From assembly GCF_014648495.1 (NCBI RefSeq), contig NZ_BMRF01000001.1, positions 744,001 to 808,000 of the forward strand: a stretch of DNA of 64,000 nt. The letters are read 5' to 3'. Shown piece after piece: positions 1 to 8,697 of this stretch. The translations under genes and the position numbers were made by a program. Within the stretch, counting starts at the first letter, position 1. Each line of letters starts with the position of its first letter. The stretch is from Actinomadura cremea (GTDB lineage: Bacteria > Actinomycetota > Actinomycetes > Streptosporangiales > Streptosporangiaceae). The notes beneath the pieces were generated by a model, which saw only the letters and a program-made list of their open reading frames with translations, was not told the DNA's origin and made no database searches.

Positions 1-45
1 GACGGTGATCGCGGCCGCTACCAGGAGGAATCCGACGAAAACCAT
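1..45 (-). CDS. N-terminus of a membrane protein, cut by the window edge
   Basis: Only the first 15 codons are visible, reading MVFVGFLLVAAAITV on the minus strand, and the gene runs off the left end. The start is supported by an AGAGGAG ribosome binding site at 54-60, eight bases upstream of the ATG. The strongly hydrophobic N-terminus indicates a transmembrane segment or signal anchor. It is divergent from the HAD hydrolase gene. The family cannot be told from this fragment. Confidence 0.6.
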   Translation of the reverse strand, partial: MVFVGFLLVAAAITV

Positions 46-175
46 GTGCAGAGCTCCTCTGCTGTGACTCCGGAGGGGGACGGAGGACACCCACCATGCC
101 AGACCCCGTGCCCAAGATCCGAAAAATCAGCATTCGCCCGAATTGGGTTCCGCACCCCGCCGCCCGGGTACCCAC

Positions 176-256
176 CGAACACACCGACACCGGGACGACC
201 GGATGCACCGGATGCACCGGATGCACCGGGAACACCGGGACGAGCGGGAACACCGG
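176..256. repeat. Short tandem repeats upstream of the HAD gene
   Basis: Three exact tandem copies of GGATGCACC lie at 201-227, followed by degenerate ACACCGGGA-type units. They lie between the divergent start at 45 and the HAD start at 267. An open frame runs through them (poly Thr-Gly-Cys), but the repeat composition and the good ribosome binding site at 255-260 argue that this stretch is untranslated leader. Confidence 0.6.
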
Positions 257-266
257 GAGGACGACC

Positions 267-926
267 ATGCCCCTGCAGGCCATCGTGTTCGACCTGGACG
301 GGGTCCTGATCGACTCCGAGCCCGTCTGGGAGGAGGTCCGGCGCGCCTACGTCGCCGAACTCGGCGGCCGCTGGCTGCCGGACACGCAGGACCGGCTGAT
401 GGGCATGAGCACCGACGAGTGGGCCGACTACATCGCGACCGACCTGGTCGACGGGGTGTCCGCCGAGGACGTCGCGTACACGGTGATCGACCGCATGTCG
501 CAGCGGTACGCCGAGCACCTGCCCGTCCTGCCGGGGGCGCGGGACGCGGTGCACCGGACGGCCGCGCGCCACCGGCTCGGCCTCGCCAGCTCGTCCCCGC
601 GCGCCCTGATCGACATCGTCCTCGGCCGGCTCGGCGTCGAGGCGCTGTTCCCCGCGACCGTCTCCACCGAGGAGGTCGACCGGGGCAAACCGGCGCCGGA
701 CGGGTACCTCATGGTGGCCGGGCGGCTCGGCGTCCCCGCCCGCGACTGCGTCGCGATCGAGGACTCCTCCAACGGACTCCGCTCCGCGCACGCCGCCGGG
801 ATGCGGGTGATCGCGGTCCCGCGCCCCGCGCACCCGCCCGCGCCGGACGCGCTGGCGCTGGCCGCGCACGTCGCCGACGGCCTCGACGACCTGACCGAGG
901 AGCTTATCCACAAGGTCGCGAAGTGA
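267..926 (+). CDS. HAD-superfamily hydrolase (beta-phosphoglucomutase/phosphatase-like)
   Basis: A cytosolic phosphatase or phosphomutase of 219 residues. HAD motif I is FDLDGVLIDSE (about residues 8-18, nucleophile Asp), motif II is the Ser of ASSSPRALI, motif III the Lys of KPAPDGYL, and motif IV the acidic pair of AIEDSSNGL. A helical cap sits between motifs I and II, as in the PGMB/YniC subfamily. I chose the ATG at 267 because GGGAGG ends six bases before it and HAD strand 1 begins at once; a longer frame from 96 runs through low-complexity repeats. The substrate is not determinable. recQ follows 35 bp downstream with its own promoter. Confidence 0.9.
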   Translation: MPLQAIVFDLDGVLIDSEPVWEEVRRAYVAELGGRWLPDTQDRLMGMSTDEWADYIATDLVDGVSAEDVAYTVIDRMSQRYAEHLPVLPGARDAVHRTAARHRLGLASSSPRALIDIVLGRLGVEALFPATVSTEEVDRGKPAPDGYLMVAGRLGVPARDCVAIEDSSNGLRSAHAAGMRVIAVPRPAHPPAPDALALAAHVADGLDDLTEELIHKVAK

Positions 927-949
927 CGCACCGTGTCGGCGACGGCTCC

Positions 950-955
950 TAGTAT
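950..955 (+). promoter_or_regulatory. -10 element TAGTAT of a probable leaderless recQ transcript
   Basis: TAGTAT ends six bases before the recQ ATG at 962, and no ribosome binding site is visible. Transcription would start at or next to the A of the start codon, a common arrangement in actinobacteria. Confidence 0.5.
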
Positions 956-961
956 GGGCGA

Positions 962-2827
962 ATGTCCTCCCCCGAGACTCCCGAGGTCCCCGAGGTCCCC
1001 GAGGCGCGCGAGACCCCGGTGACGGAGATCGACGAGACGCTGCGGCGCGTGTTCGGCTACGACACGTTCCGGGACGGCCAGCGCGGCATCGTCGAGCACG
1101 TGGTCTCCGGCGGGGACGCGCTGGTGCTGATGCCGACCGGCGGCGGGAAGTCGCTGTGCTACCAGATCCCGGCGCTGGTCCGGAAGGGCACCGGCATCGT
1201 GATCTCCCCGCTCATCGCCCTCATGCAGGACCAGGTCGACGCCCTGCGCGCCCTCGGCGTCCGCGCGGGCTTCCTCAACTCCACGCAAGACCTCGACGAG
1301 CGCCGCATCGTCGAGGCCCAGTTCGTCCAGGGCGAGCTCGACCTGCTCTACCTCGCGCCCGAGCGGCTGCGGCTCCCGGCGACCGTCGAACTGCTCGACC
1401 GCGGCGACGTGTCGCTGTTCGCGATCGACGAGGCGCACTGCGTGTCGCAGTGGGGGCACGACTTCCGGCCCGACTACCTGATGCTGTCCGGCCTGCACGA
1501 ACGCTGGCCGGACGTCCCGCGCATCGCCCTCACCGCCACCGCGACCGAGGCGACCCGCGCGGAGATCGCGTCCCGGCTCGACCTCGAGCGGGCGCGGCAC
1601 TTCGTCGCGAGCTTCGACCGTCCGAACATCCAGTACCGCATCGAGCCGAAGACCGACGCGAAGCGCCAGCTCCTCAAACTCCTGCAGACGGAGCACAAGG
1701 GCGACGCGGGCATCGTCTACTGCCTGTCGCGCAACTCGGTGGAGAAGCACGCCCGGTTCCTCAGCGAGAACGGCATCGAGGCCGTCCCGTACCACGCGGG
1801 CCTCGACGCCGCGACGCGCGCGACGAACCAGTCCCGGTTCCTGCGGGAGGACGGGCTCGTCGTCGTCGCGACGATCGCGTTCGGCATGGGCATCGACAAA
1901 CCGGACGTCCGGTTCGTCGCCCACCTCGACCTGCCGAAGTCGGTCGAGGGCTACTACCAGGAGACGGGACGCGCCGGACGCGACGGGCTCCCGTCCACGG
2001 CCTGGCTCGCCTACGGCCTGCAGGACGTCGTCAACCTGCGCAAGATGATCGACTCCGGGGAGGGCGACGCCGCGTTCCGCCGCCGGCAGGGCACGCACCT
2101 CGACGCGATGCTCGCGCTCTGCGAGACGCCCGGGTGCCGCCGCGTCCAGCTGCTGAACTACTTCGGGCAGGCCGCCGAGCCCTGCGGCAACTGCGACACC
2201 TGCATCGCCCCGCCCGAGACGTGGGACGCGACGATCCCCGCGCAGATGGTCCTGTCGACGGTCGTGCGGCTCGATCGCGAGCGGCGGCAGAAGTTCGGCG
2301 CCGGGCACATCGTCGACATCCTGCTCGGCAAGAAGAACGCGAAGGTCATCCAGTTCGACCACGACGACCTGAAGACGTTCGGCATCGGCGCCGAGCTGCG
2401 CGACGTCGAGTGGCGCGGCGTCGTCCGGCAGCTCCTCGCCCAGGGGCTGATCGCGGTCGAGAGCAACTACGGCGCGCTCGTCCTCACCGACGCCAGCGGC
2501 GAGGTGCTGCGCGGCGGCCGCCAGGTGATGATGCGCCGCGACCCCGAACGGTCGACCGCGAAGGCGAAGGCCGCGAAGGACCGCAAGGCCCCCGTCGAGC
2601 TGCCCGCCGAGGCCGCGCCGCTGTTCGAGCGCCTGCGCGCCTGGCGCGCCGCGACGGCGAAGGAACAGGGCGTCCCGGCCTACGTGATCTTCCACGACGC
2701 CACCCTCCGCGAGATCGCGACCGCCCGTCCCACGTCCCTCGCCGAACTGGGCGGCGTGACCGGCGTCGGCGAGAACAAACTCGCGAAGTACGGCGACCAG
2801 GTCCTCGAGACCCTCGCCGCCGTCTGA
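962..2827 (+). CDS. recQ: ATP-dependent DNA helicase RecQ
   Basis: A 3'-5' superfamily 2 helicase acting in recombination and replication-fork repair. The 621-residue protein has the Walker A TGGGKS at residues 59-64, a DEAH box near 157, the RecQ-specific [10 protein letters not shown] segment, FDRPN, and motif [12 protein letters not shown]. The RecQ zinc site is the Cys set CETPGC...CGNCDTC at about 385-414. An RQC winged-helix region follows, and a C-terminal HRDC domain covers about 553-617 ([19 protein letters not shown]). Length and domain order are those of full-length bacterial RecQ. The gene stands alone with a leaderless-type start. Confidence 0.97.
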   Translation: MSSPETPEVPEVPEARETPVTEIDETLRRVFGYDTFRDGQRGIVEHVVSGGDALVLMPTGGGKSLCYQIPALVRKGTGIVISPLIALMQDQVDALRALGVRAGFLNSTQDLDERRIVEAQFVQGELDLLYLAPERLRLPATVELLDRGDVSLFAIDEAHCVSQWGHDFRPDYLMLSGLHERWPDVPRIALTATATEATRAEIASRLDLERARHFVASFDRPNIQYRIEPKTDAKRQLLKLLQTEHKGDAGIVYCLSRNSVEKHARFLSENGIEAVPYHAGLDAATRATNQSRFLREDGLVVVATIAFGMGIDKPDVRFVAHLDLPKSVEGYYQETGRAGRDGLPSTAWLAYGLQDVVNLRKMIDSGEGDAAFRRRQGTHLDAMLALCETPGCRRVQLLNYFGQAAEPCGNCDTCIAPPETWDATIPAQMVLSTVVRLDRERRQKFGAGHIVDILLGKKNAKVIQFDHDDLKTFGIGAELRDVEWRGVVRQLLAQGLIAVESNYGALVLTDASGEVLRGGRQVMMRRDPERSTAKAKAAKDRKAPVELPAEAAPLFERLRAWRAATAKEQGVPAYVIFHDATLREIATARPTSLAELGGVTGVGENKLAKYGDQVLETLAAV

Positions 2828-2907
2828 CCCGCGTCCACGCACGCGGTGCGCAAATCGGGCACCGGCATTCGTTGCCCGCGTGCGATGTCGCCGCGCGCGG
2901 GCGACCC

Positions 2908-2913
2908 TAGCTT
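2908..2913 (+). promoter_or_regulatory. -10 element TAGCTT of a probable leaderless transcript
   Basis: TAGCTT lies six bases before the esterase ATG at 2920, the same geometry as recQ, with no ribosome binding site between them. Confidence 0.45.
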
Positions 2914-2919
2914 CCTCGC

Positions 2920-3954
2920 ATGACCCACCTCACGCGCGCGCAGGCGCGCCGTCCCCGCGGGCTCGCGGGCCGGGCCGCACGGGCGGCGATCGCCGCACTG
3001 CTGGTCGTCCTGCCCGTCCTGTCGCCCGTACCGGCCGCCGCCGCGCCGTCCTTCGCGCCCGCCGACACCGGCGCGCGCATCACGGACCAGACCTGGCCGG
3101 ACGACCGCGCGTTCGACGTCACCGTCGACACCCCGAGCCTGGCGCAGCAGGTCAAGGTGCGGGTCCTGGTGCCGGACGGCTGGTCCCCGGACGCCGGACG
3201 CACCTGGCCCGTCGTGTACGCCTACCACGGGGGCCGCGACGGCTATGTCTCGTGGACGCGCAGCACCGACATCGAGGAGTACGCCGCCCGGCACGACGTC
3301 ATGGTCGTGATGCCCGAGGCGGCCAACGGCGCGTACGTCGACTGGTACAACGACGGCGCGGGCGGCCCGCCCATGTGGGAGACGTTCCACACCACCGAGG
3401 TCGTCCAGCTCATGGAGCGCAACTTCCACGCGGGGACGACCCGGGCCGCGATGGGCATCTCCTCCGGTGCGAGCGGCGCGATGGCCTACGCGGCACGGCA
3501 CCCCGGCCTCTTCGAGTACGTCGCCGCGTCCAGCGGCGTCATGCACATGACCATGCCGGGCGTTCCGACCATGCTGGTGCTCACGCAGGCCCTCTACACC
3601 GAGACCGAGGACGCCATGGACGTCTGGGGCATTCCGGGCGTCCACACCGAGAACTGGCTCGCGCACGACCCGTGGGTGCTGGCCCGGAACCTGCGCGGCG
3701 TCGGCCTCTTCGTGTCCAGCGGCACGACGGGCCTGCCCGGCCCGCACGACGCCCCGGCCCCCGGCGAGGAGGAGTCGGTGCAGATTCACGAGGTCACGTG
3801 CGGCCGCACCACCGAGTCGTTCCTGCGCCGCCTCGACGCCCTCGACATCCCCGTCACCTCGCACGTCTACGAGGACGGCTGGCACAACTGGGAGGCGTGG
3901 CGGCCCGAGATGGACCGCTACTGGGAGCCGATGATGGCCGCGATCGGCGCCTGA
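2920..3954 (+). CDS. Secreted alpha/beta-hydrolase esterase (antigen 85/esterase D-like)
   Basis: A 344-residue exported protein. The signal peptide has Arg-rich residues 1-25, a hydrophobic core AALLVVLPVLSPV and cleavage near AAAAPS (about residue 44). The mature part has the putative-esterase fold: strand VVYAYHGG, nucleophile elbow GISSG inside AMGISSGASGAMAYAARHPG, and a C-terminal histidine in YEDGWHNWEAW. This layout matches the PF00756 esterase family, which includes mycolyltransferase-like proteins; the natural substrate cannot be read. The gene is monocistronic and is closed by a strong hairpin starting two bases after the stop. Confidence 0.85.
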   Translation: MTHLTRAQARRPRGLAGRAARAAIAALLVVLPVLSPVPAAAAPSFAPADTGARITDQTWPDDRAFDVTVDTPSLAQQVKVRVLVPDGWSPDAGRTWPVVYAYHGGRDGYVSWTRSTDIEEYAARHDVMVVMPEAANGAYVDWYNDGAGGPPMWETFHTTEVVQLMERNFHAGTTRAAMGISSGASGAMAYAARHPGLFEYVAASSGVMHMTMPGVPTMLVLTQALYTETEDAMDVWGIPGVHTENWLAHDPWVLARNLRGVGLFVSSGTTGLPGPHDAPAPGEEESVQIHEVTCGRTTESFLRRLDALDIPVTSHVYEDGWHNWEAWRPEMDRYWEPMMAAIGA

Positions 3955-3956
3955 AC

Positions 3957-3990
3957 GACGGGCGGGCCCTCGCCCGAGGGCCCGCCCGTC
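3957..3990. terminator. Bidirectional terminator hairpin
   Basis: A perfect 16-bp stem (3957-3972 with 3975-3990) with a two-base CC loop lies between the converging esterase and diiron oxygenase genes. It overlaps the last bases of the minus-strand stop codon. Confidence 0.85.
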
Positions 3991-4873
3991 ACAGCAGACC
4001 CGTGTGCCGCCACAACGCCCGTCCCGGCCCCTCCACCAGCCCCAACTCCACCAGGAACGGCACGATCTTCTCGCCCATCCACAGGAGCGTCTCCCGGTAA
4101 CAGGGGTTCTCCATCGCGAGCCGCCGCCCCTCCTCCGGCTCCAGCCCGACGCACCGGTACACCACCGGATCGATCATGAAGCCGACCGGGGCGGTCGCCG
4201 TGACCGCCGCCGTGAGCCGGTGGGCCGCCAGCCGCGCCCGTCCGAGGCCCCGCATGCTCCGGACGATCTCCTCCCGGGCGAACCGGACGTGCCGGGCCTC
4301 CTCGACGACGTGGATGCGGCTGACCTCGCGGACGAGCGGCTGCACGCGCGGATCGTCCATGATCGCCCGCTGCATCCGGTCGAAGACCTCCTCGCCGACC
4401 AGGAACGTCGCCCACATCGCCGGCCCCGACCCGAGGGCCTTGTACAGCCGCCCGCCACCGTGGACGACGCCGGGCAGCCGGGTGCGCGGGGCGCCGAGCC
4501 GATCGAGCAGCCGGCCGAACATCACCGAGTGGCGCGTCTCGTCACCGACCTCGGTCAGCGCGAACTGCGCGTGCGCGCTGCGCGGGTCGAGATCGTAGAC
4601 GAACCGCATGAACAATTGCATCAGCGACACCTCGAGCCAGATGCCGACGTACGTCATGCTCGCCAGCTCGTGCCGGGACAGCTCGATGCGCTGCTCGTCG
4701 TCGAGCCGCCCCCACACGTCCGTCCCGTACAGGGACACGCGTTCGGGCGGCATATAGAACTTCCCCGGCTCCATCGGGGCATTCCAGTCGATCTCCACAC
4801 CGGGATCGAACGACGCCTTGGCCGCCGAACGCAGCAGCCGCCGCGCGGTGACCTCCCGCTCCTTCACCTTCAT
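3989..4873 (-). CDS. AurF-like diiron oxygenase (ferritin-like fold)
   Basis: A 294-residue all-helical protein. Two carboxylate-histidine signatures, EVGDETRH and VVEEARH, about 75 residues apart, match the DExRH-type pattern of the p-aminobenzoate N-oxygenase AurF family (PF11583). The first-helix acidic ligand probably lies in IWLEVSLMQ. Family members oxidise amino groups or other aromatic and aliphatic positions with a diiron-oxo centre. I chose the ATG at 4873 because GGAG lies just upstream; a start at 4942 would add a non-conserved Arg/Trp-rich leader. There is no biosynthetic cluster around it, so the substrate is unknown. Confidence 0.8.
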   Translation of the reverse strand: MKVKEREVTARRLLRSAAKASFDPGVEIDWNAPMEPGKFYMPPERVSLYGTDVWGRLDDEQRIELSRHELASMTYVGIWLEVSLMQLFMRFVYDLDPRSAHAQFALTEVGDETRHSVMFGRLLDRLGAPRTRLPGVVHGGGRLYKALGSGPAMWATFLVGEEVFDRMQRAIMDDPRVQPLVREVSRIHVVEEARHVRFAREEIVRSMRGLGRARLAAHRLTAAVTATAPVGFMIDPVVYRCVGLEPEEGRRLAMENPCYRETLLWMGEKIVPFLVELGLVEGPGRALWRHTGLL

Positions 4874-4978
4874 CGCCACTCCACGGGCCGACGGGAATCG
4901 GACCGCCCAACCATCCATCCGCCGCCCGCGCACCGGCCACAATCGCCCCGCGCGTGCCGCCGCGCCGACTTTTGCGTC

Positions 4979-5446
4979 CTACTCATATACGGTCACGGGC
5001 ACCCCGCGTTCCACGAGCCGCCTTTCGATCAGCGGCTCCACGCGCTCCCAGCGCCCGCCCCCGAGACCGCAGCCGATCCGCGGCATGTGCACGCTCGCCG
5101 ACAGCTCCAGCGCCCGTCCGCCGACCGCCTCCAGCGCCCGGTCGAGCGCGTCGTACCGGATCGGCGGCCCGCTCCTACTCGGCCTGATCCCCCGCTGCGC
5201 GACCATGTTCGCCACCCAGATGTACCGCTCCACCTGCACGAACCGAACGGCCCCCAGCCCGAAGTCGTTCCCCGCCCGCGCCCGGTGCCACGCCCGGTAC
5301 TCCGCCTCCGGCTCCGTCCACCGCCGCGACACCGCGAGGACGAACCCCTTGCCCCAGCCGCCGAGATCGTTGCACACGTGCGCGACGATCTTCACGCCCT
5401 TCGCCTGCGGCGACGTCGCGTCCCCCTTGATGGACCGAACACCCAT
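4979..5446 (-). CDS. Macro-domain protein (ADP-ribose binding/hydrolysing)
   Basis: A single macro domain of about 155 residues. The N-terminal strand leads into GDATSPQ, then IVAHVCNDLGGWGKGFVLAVSRRW, the signature of the ALC1/TARG1-like macro subgroup, and the C-terminal MPRIGCGLGGGRWE forms the second phosphate loop. Such proteins bind or remove ADP-ribose. An in-frame GTG at 5467 could add seven residues. I prefer the ATG at 5446 because the domain begins immediately and a TAACGT -10-like hexamer lies eight bases upstream. It may act in ADP-ribose turnover with the nearby phosphoesterase (inference). Confidence 0.8.
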   Translation of the reverse strand: MGVRSIKGDATSPQAKGVKIVAHVCNDLGGWGKGFVLAVSRRWTEPEAEYRAWHRARAGNDFGLGAVRFVQVERYIWVANMVAQRGIRPSRSGPPIRYDALDRALEAVGGRALELSASVHMPRIGCGLGGGRWERVEPLIERRLVERGVPVTVYE

Positions 5447-5553
5447 AAACCCGAACGTTAACCCCACCCACCGACAGGGCCACCATTCTTACCGCCGTCC
5501 AGGCCACGGAATTCGACGTCGCGAATCGGCACTCAAAGCCGGCGGCCACGTCC

Positions 5554-6378
5554 CTAGGAAAGCAACCGGACGAGATCCAGCTCGTCACCCCGCACGTCCG
5601 CGAGCCACGCATCGCGCACATACTCGAACTCGCACGTCTCCGTGTCGAGCAGCCCGATGCTCCCGGGCATGACCTCCTGCCGAGGATTGACCGGCTCACC
5701 CCGCTTCGCCTTCGGCTGCACCAGCTGCCCGAGCGCATACGAGACCGTCTCCCCGTACTGCCGAGGACCGTTCTCATGGTGGTAATGACCGCTGACGTGC
5801 ACCCGCGGTTGCAGACGTTCAAGGAGTGCAGTCATCTTCAACGACCCCTGCACGACGCCCCGGTAACTCGACATCCCATAGGGACCGTCGTGGGTGACGA
5901 GCACATCGACACTGCCGGGCTCCACGTCCGAGAGCCTCGCATACGCCCCGGCGTCGTAGTCCATCTCCTCGATGAGCCCCAGGAACGCGACCTTCAACCC
6001 GGCCACGTCCATGACCGTCCCGCACGGCACGTGGACGAACGCGCCGAGCGGGTCCACGGACCCCTGCATACCGGCGAGCCACTCGTGGTCCTCGTGATTG
6101 CCCGCGACGAACAGCACCTGCGGCACCCGCGTCAACGCCAGCCGAACCCCGTCGGCGAGCCGCGGCGACGGATCCAGCAACCGAAAGAAGTCGTGCTGCG
6201 CGGGATGATCGGCCCCGAACCTCCGCGACGAGTCGTCCCACCGCTCCACCGACGGGAACGCCCCCAGATCCCCGACCTGGACCACGGCGTCGAGCCCTCG
6301 CTCGTCCGCCAGCATCGCCACCGCACCCAACGCGTGCAGCACGCACCCGTGGACATCCCCGACGAACGCGACCTTCAT
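5554..6378 (-). CDS. Calcineurin-like metallophosphoesterase
   Basis: A 274-residue cytosolic phosphoesterase. The metal-binding motifs are in order: GDVHGC near residue 7, GDLGAF, VAGNHEDHEW and, near the C-terminus, GHYHHENG. Together these form the dinuclear metal site of the family. The ATG at 6378 is well supported by GGAGGTGCG directly upstream; the open frame extends much further upstream, but that part has no family character. It lies 107 bp upstream of the macro-domain gene on the same strand. The substrate is not predictable. Confidence 0.88.
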   Translation of the reverse strand: MKVAFVGDVHGCVLHALGAVAMLADERGLDAVVQVGDLGAFPSVERWDDSSRRFGADHPAQHDFFRLLDPSPRLADGVRLALTRVPQVLFVAGNHEDHEWLAGMQGSVDPLGAFVHVPCGTVMDVAGLKVAFLGLIEEMDYDAGAYARLSDVEPGSVDVLVTHDGPYGMSSYRGVVQGSLKMTALLERLQPRVHVSGHYHHENGPRQYGETVSYALGQLVQPKAKRGEPVNPRQEVMPGSIGLLDTETCEFEYVRDAWLADVRGDELDLVRLLS

Positions 6379-6749
6379 CGCACCTCCACACCGTCCGACA
6401 GGCTCCTGACCGCTGGAGCACCGCACGCGAACAACACGACAGCCGATCAGGAAGCGGCGTCCGTCCCGACGATGCCCGACCACCCAAGCAACCGGAAGCC
6501 GCATCCGGCCGAAGCAACGCGACCAAGCCCCCATTTTGCCGCGTACGAAGCTCCAACAAGAGCGACTGCCCCAAACCCGACCAGCACACGCCACCACCGG
6601 CCTGGTCACCATGCTCGGGCCGCGTAAACACACGCGATCTCCAGACGCGCACCGACCTTTTGGAAGTAGGCGGAGCCATACGTTGCTGGAGGTCATCTCG
6701 AATCGAGGCAGCGACCTCCGGGCGACAGCGCCCGTGAAACCTGATCCTC
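6379..6749. other. Non-coding stretch with one hairpin
   Basis: No gene with family character is seen. GC is lower than in the flanks. A hairpin with arms GGAGGTC (6688-6694) and GACCTCC (6713-6719), enclosing a smaller CTCGA/TCGAG stem, sits just before the small membrane protein gene and could be a leader or terminator structure. Confidence 0.4.
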
Positions 6750-6776
6750 TACAATGTGATTGAAGGGGCGGTGAAT

Positions 6777-6965
6777 ATGGCGATGTCCGGTGGCGGCAAC
6801 GGCCAATGGGGACGCACACGAACCCAAGAGGGCGCGCGTGCCGTCGTCCAGGAGCTGCAGGAACGCGGTGGCCGTCCGCAACGCAGCAGGCGCCAGAAAA
6901 TCGTCCTCATCTGTGCGGCCGCCGCCGTCTTGATCGCCGTCGCCATCAACGAGCTCATCAGCTGA
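6777..6965 (+). CDS. Small single-span membrane protein
   Basis: A 62-residue protein with a polar, Arg- and Gln-rich N-terminal half (residues 1-38) and one C-terminal hydrophobic helix from KIVLICAAAAVLIAVAINEL, so a tail-anchored topology is likely. The ATG at 6777 has AAGGGG eight bases upstream, and TACAAT at 6750-6755 may be the -10 box; GTG codons at 6756 and 6771 are alternatives. I do not recognise the family. It stands at the border between core genes and the integration hot spot. Confidence 0.6.
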   Translation: MAMSGGGNGQWGRTRTQEGARAVVQELQERGGRPQRSRRQKIVLICAAAAVLIAVAINELIS

Positions 6966-7439
6966 CGTCGACCTCGCCACCCGCCCCTACGTCGTTAGAG
7001 GCTTGGTAACACTACTTCTCGTCCCCCTGTTCACCTCACCGCTCTCAGGCAGGCGCCTGACACCGCGGAGAACGTTCTCGTTCAGCTGGTTGCCGGGGTC
7101 GTGTCCCTAGGTTCCTTGGCCGCCGATGGTGGGGCCGTCGGGCCGGAGCGCTTCGAGGTCGCCGGCGTGAGCGGGCCGGGCTTGCGGGACGGCTGTCTTG
7201 GTCGCCTGGTCGGTGTCGGCGATGGCGGATCGAACTTGGTGCGGGCCTTCAGTGGTTCATCGTCGGGGCGACGAAGCGCGGGCGGTGTCGGCTCCTCACC
7301 CGGTTCCGAAGACTGCGAGTGCTTCGCATGCCTACTCGCCTCGGTGCCTGATGTGGCCGTCCAGGCGGCGCATCCCTGCGTCGCCTGGACGCAGTCGTTC
7401 GCCGGCCCATGTCGGGAACCGGCTTGATAGCCAACGGGC
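6966..7439. other. Degenerate accessory DNA
   Basis: No supportable gene. Open frames exist on both strands, but none has recognisable motifs. The minus-strand frame 7082-7783 has a Pro/Arg/Lys-rich C-terminus and may be a remnant of a mobile-element gene. The stretch leads directly into an integrase relic. Confidence 0.35.
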
Positions 7440-7650
7440 CGATGGTGTGCTCGTTGTGCACGACCTGCGGCACATCCACGCGACGACGCCCTCTTGGCGA
7501 GCGTCCCCGTCATCGCCGCTCGGCTCGGCCTTGCTGCCCCGTCCATCACGCTGCGGGTCCACGCCCAGGTGGTCAACCACCAGCTCGCGGAGGCCGCCGA
7601 GATCCTCGCCCGGCGGCTGGAGGACGTCGCGTGGCCGGACGCGCTGTGAG
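7440..7650 (+). pseudogene. Relic of a tyrosine integrase 3' end
   Basis: The stretch is closely similar, base by base, to the last ~200 bp of the integrase at 12954-13983, including HDLRHIHAT, the Ala-Ala-Arg segment and the C-terminal AAEILARRLEDVAW. Small indels break the frame. The LGH box is lost, and the catalytic tyrosine of LRVYAHV has become histidine (LRVHAQV). The similarity continues into the first arm of the integrase terminator and stops at about 7677, so the second arm and any att site are gone. It is a dead remnant of an earlier insertion. Confidence 0.8.
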
Positions 7651-7712
7651 CAAGCCCCTCAGCACAGAAGCCCCTTGACCTCGAGTTTTGTTGATGTTCC
7701 ACAGTGATCTTT

Positions 7713-8159
7713 ATGAGTACAACGGACATCGCCGCGCAGGCACGCGCGGCGGACATCGAGGCCATCAAGCAGGTGGCCGCCACGATCGAGCACTCCCAGA
7801 TGAACGAACTCGCTCAAGAGTTCATCGACCTGTTCCGGCACGACGCCGTCTGGACAACTGCCGGTGGCAGAAACCTTCTGGACCGCGACGCCATCGCGGA
7901 GTTCACGCGCAAGGTGCTCCCCGGAGCGATGCAGGGCGCGAAAACCACGCTGGAGGTCACGCACGTGGTGTTCATCCGGCCCGACGTCGCCGCGGCCAAG
8001 GTGCGTCAGCGGCGGTGGTCGACGGTCGACGGTCGGCTGACCGAGGATGAGCACGAGAGCACACCCCTGCTCGTCATGGCCAAGGAAGAGGGGCAATGGC
8101 GCCTGGTCGCCGGCCAGAGCACCGTGGTGACCGACAATAACGACGACTGGATCCGATAA
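7713..8159 (+). CDS. SnoaL-like/SgcJ-type NTF2-fold protein
   Basis: A 148-residue protein of the NTF2-like fold: an N-terminal helix (DIEAIKQVAATIEHSQMNELAQEFIDLF) leads into HDAVWTTAGGRNLLDRDAIAEF, then the curved-sheet strands TTLEVTHVVFIRPDVAAAKVRQRRW and QWRLVAGQSTVV. This is the layout of the SgcJ/EcaC proteins; most have no proven enzymatic activity. The ATG at 7713 has no good ribosome binding site; a GTG at 7704 is an alternative. It is an intact gene caught between two integrase relics, so it is probably cargo of a former element or a displaced host gene. Confidence 0.75.
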   Translation: MSTTDIAAQARAADIEAIKQVAATIEHSQMNELAQEFIDLFRHDAVWTTAGGRNLLDRDAIAEFTRKVLPGAMQGAKTTLEVTHVVFIRPDVAAAKVRQRRWSTVDGRLTEDEHESTPLLVMAKEEGQWRLVAGQSTVVTDNNDDWIR

Positions 8160-8220
8160 CACCGGCTGTAGACGATCGTCACGTGAGGCGTCCACCTGGG
8201 GACCCTCCGTGCGGCCTTCG

Positions 8221-8572
8221 CGTCCGCGCTACAGCGCCAACAGCATTCGAACGATCCTGCGGAAGGCGCTGTCCCAAGCGGAGAAAGAAGGCACCGTCCA
8301 CCGCGACGTCGCCGCACCTGTCGGCTGCTCCGCACGGGGCGGCCAAGACCTCCAAGATCGCGCAGCGTGCCGGGCTCGGCCACTGGGACCCGCATGAGCT
8401 TCGGCGCTCGGGGGCCTCGCAGACGCTGGCGCAGGGGCCGCCGTGACACATCATCTCCGAGCTTCTCGGGCACGCGAGCATCGCCATCACGAAGGACGCC
8501 TACGGTCACATCCTGGTGAACGACAAGCGGGCGGCGGCCGAAGCGATGAGCGAGGCTCTCTTCGGAGCATGA
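8221..8572 (+). pseudogene. Second tyrosine integrase relic
   Basis: Fragments of a different integrase are recognisable in shifting frames. They are a core-binding piece YSANSIRTILRKALSQ..EKEGTVHRDVA near 8226, then GLGHWDPHELRRSGASQTL near 8380, then SELLGHASIAITKDAYGHIL, which keeps the catalytic tyrosine, ending at TGA 8570-8572. The region carrying the first catalytic arginine has been deleted and at least one frameshift separates the pieces. It is followed by a terminator and a partial tRNA copy, exactly as at the intact tRNA-Arg locus. Confidence 0.8.
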
Positions 8573-8614
8573 TCGGCGCCCGTGGCTCCCAGCGTGGCTC
8601 CCATGGCCAACGCA

Positions 8615-8646
8615 AGAGGCCCCTTCCATGATCGGAAGGGGCCTCT
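8615..8646. terminator. Hairpin after the second integrase relic
   Basis: A perfect 13-bp stem, AGAGGCCCCTTCC (8615-8627) with its complement (8634-8646), and a six-base loop. It is the structural counterpart of the hairpin at 14015-14047. Confidence 0.8.
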
Positions 8647-8655
8647 GACCTGCTG

Positions 8656-8697
8656 CGCACCCGTAGGGATTCGAACCCCGAACCTTCTGATCCGTAG
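8656..8697 (-). other. Attachment-site copy (3' half of tRNA-Arg)
   Basis: The 42 bases repeat the 3' half of tRNA-Arg(ACG) at 14056-14097, from the discriminator base to the anticodon loop, with one mismatch (8680 versus 14080, in the T stem). Similarity stops on both copies just after GATCCGTAG. This is the expected product of integration into a tRNA 3' end. Confidence 0.85.

Noticed and set aside
176-256. Possible CRISPR or iteron array
   Set aside because: The unit is only 9 bp with no spacers; no cas or rep genes are adjacent. No CRISPR array was found anywhere in the window.
96-266. Upstream extension of the HAD gene with a Thr-Gly-Cys repeat
   Set aside because: The frame is open only because of a short DNA repeat; the ATG at 267 has a better ribosome binding site and starts the fold exactly.
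428-2842. Long antisense frames over the HAD and recQ genes
   Set aside because: Typical high-GC shadow frames: Arg/Gly/Pro/Val-rich, no motifs, opposite to well-supported genes. Similar shadows occur across the whole window.
7082-7783. 233-codon minus-strand frame opposite the first integrase relic
   Set aside because: Much of it is the antisense of the integrase relic; the rest has no recognisable motif.
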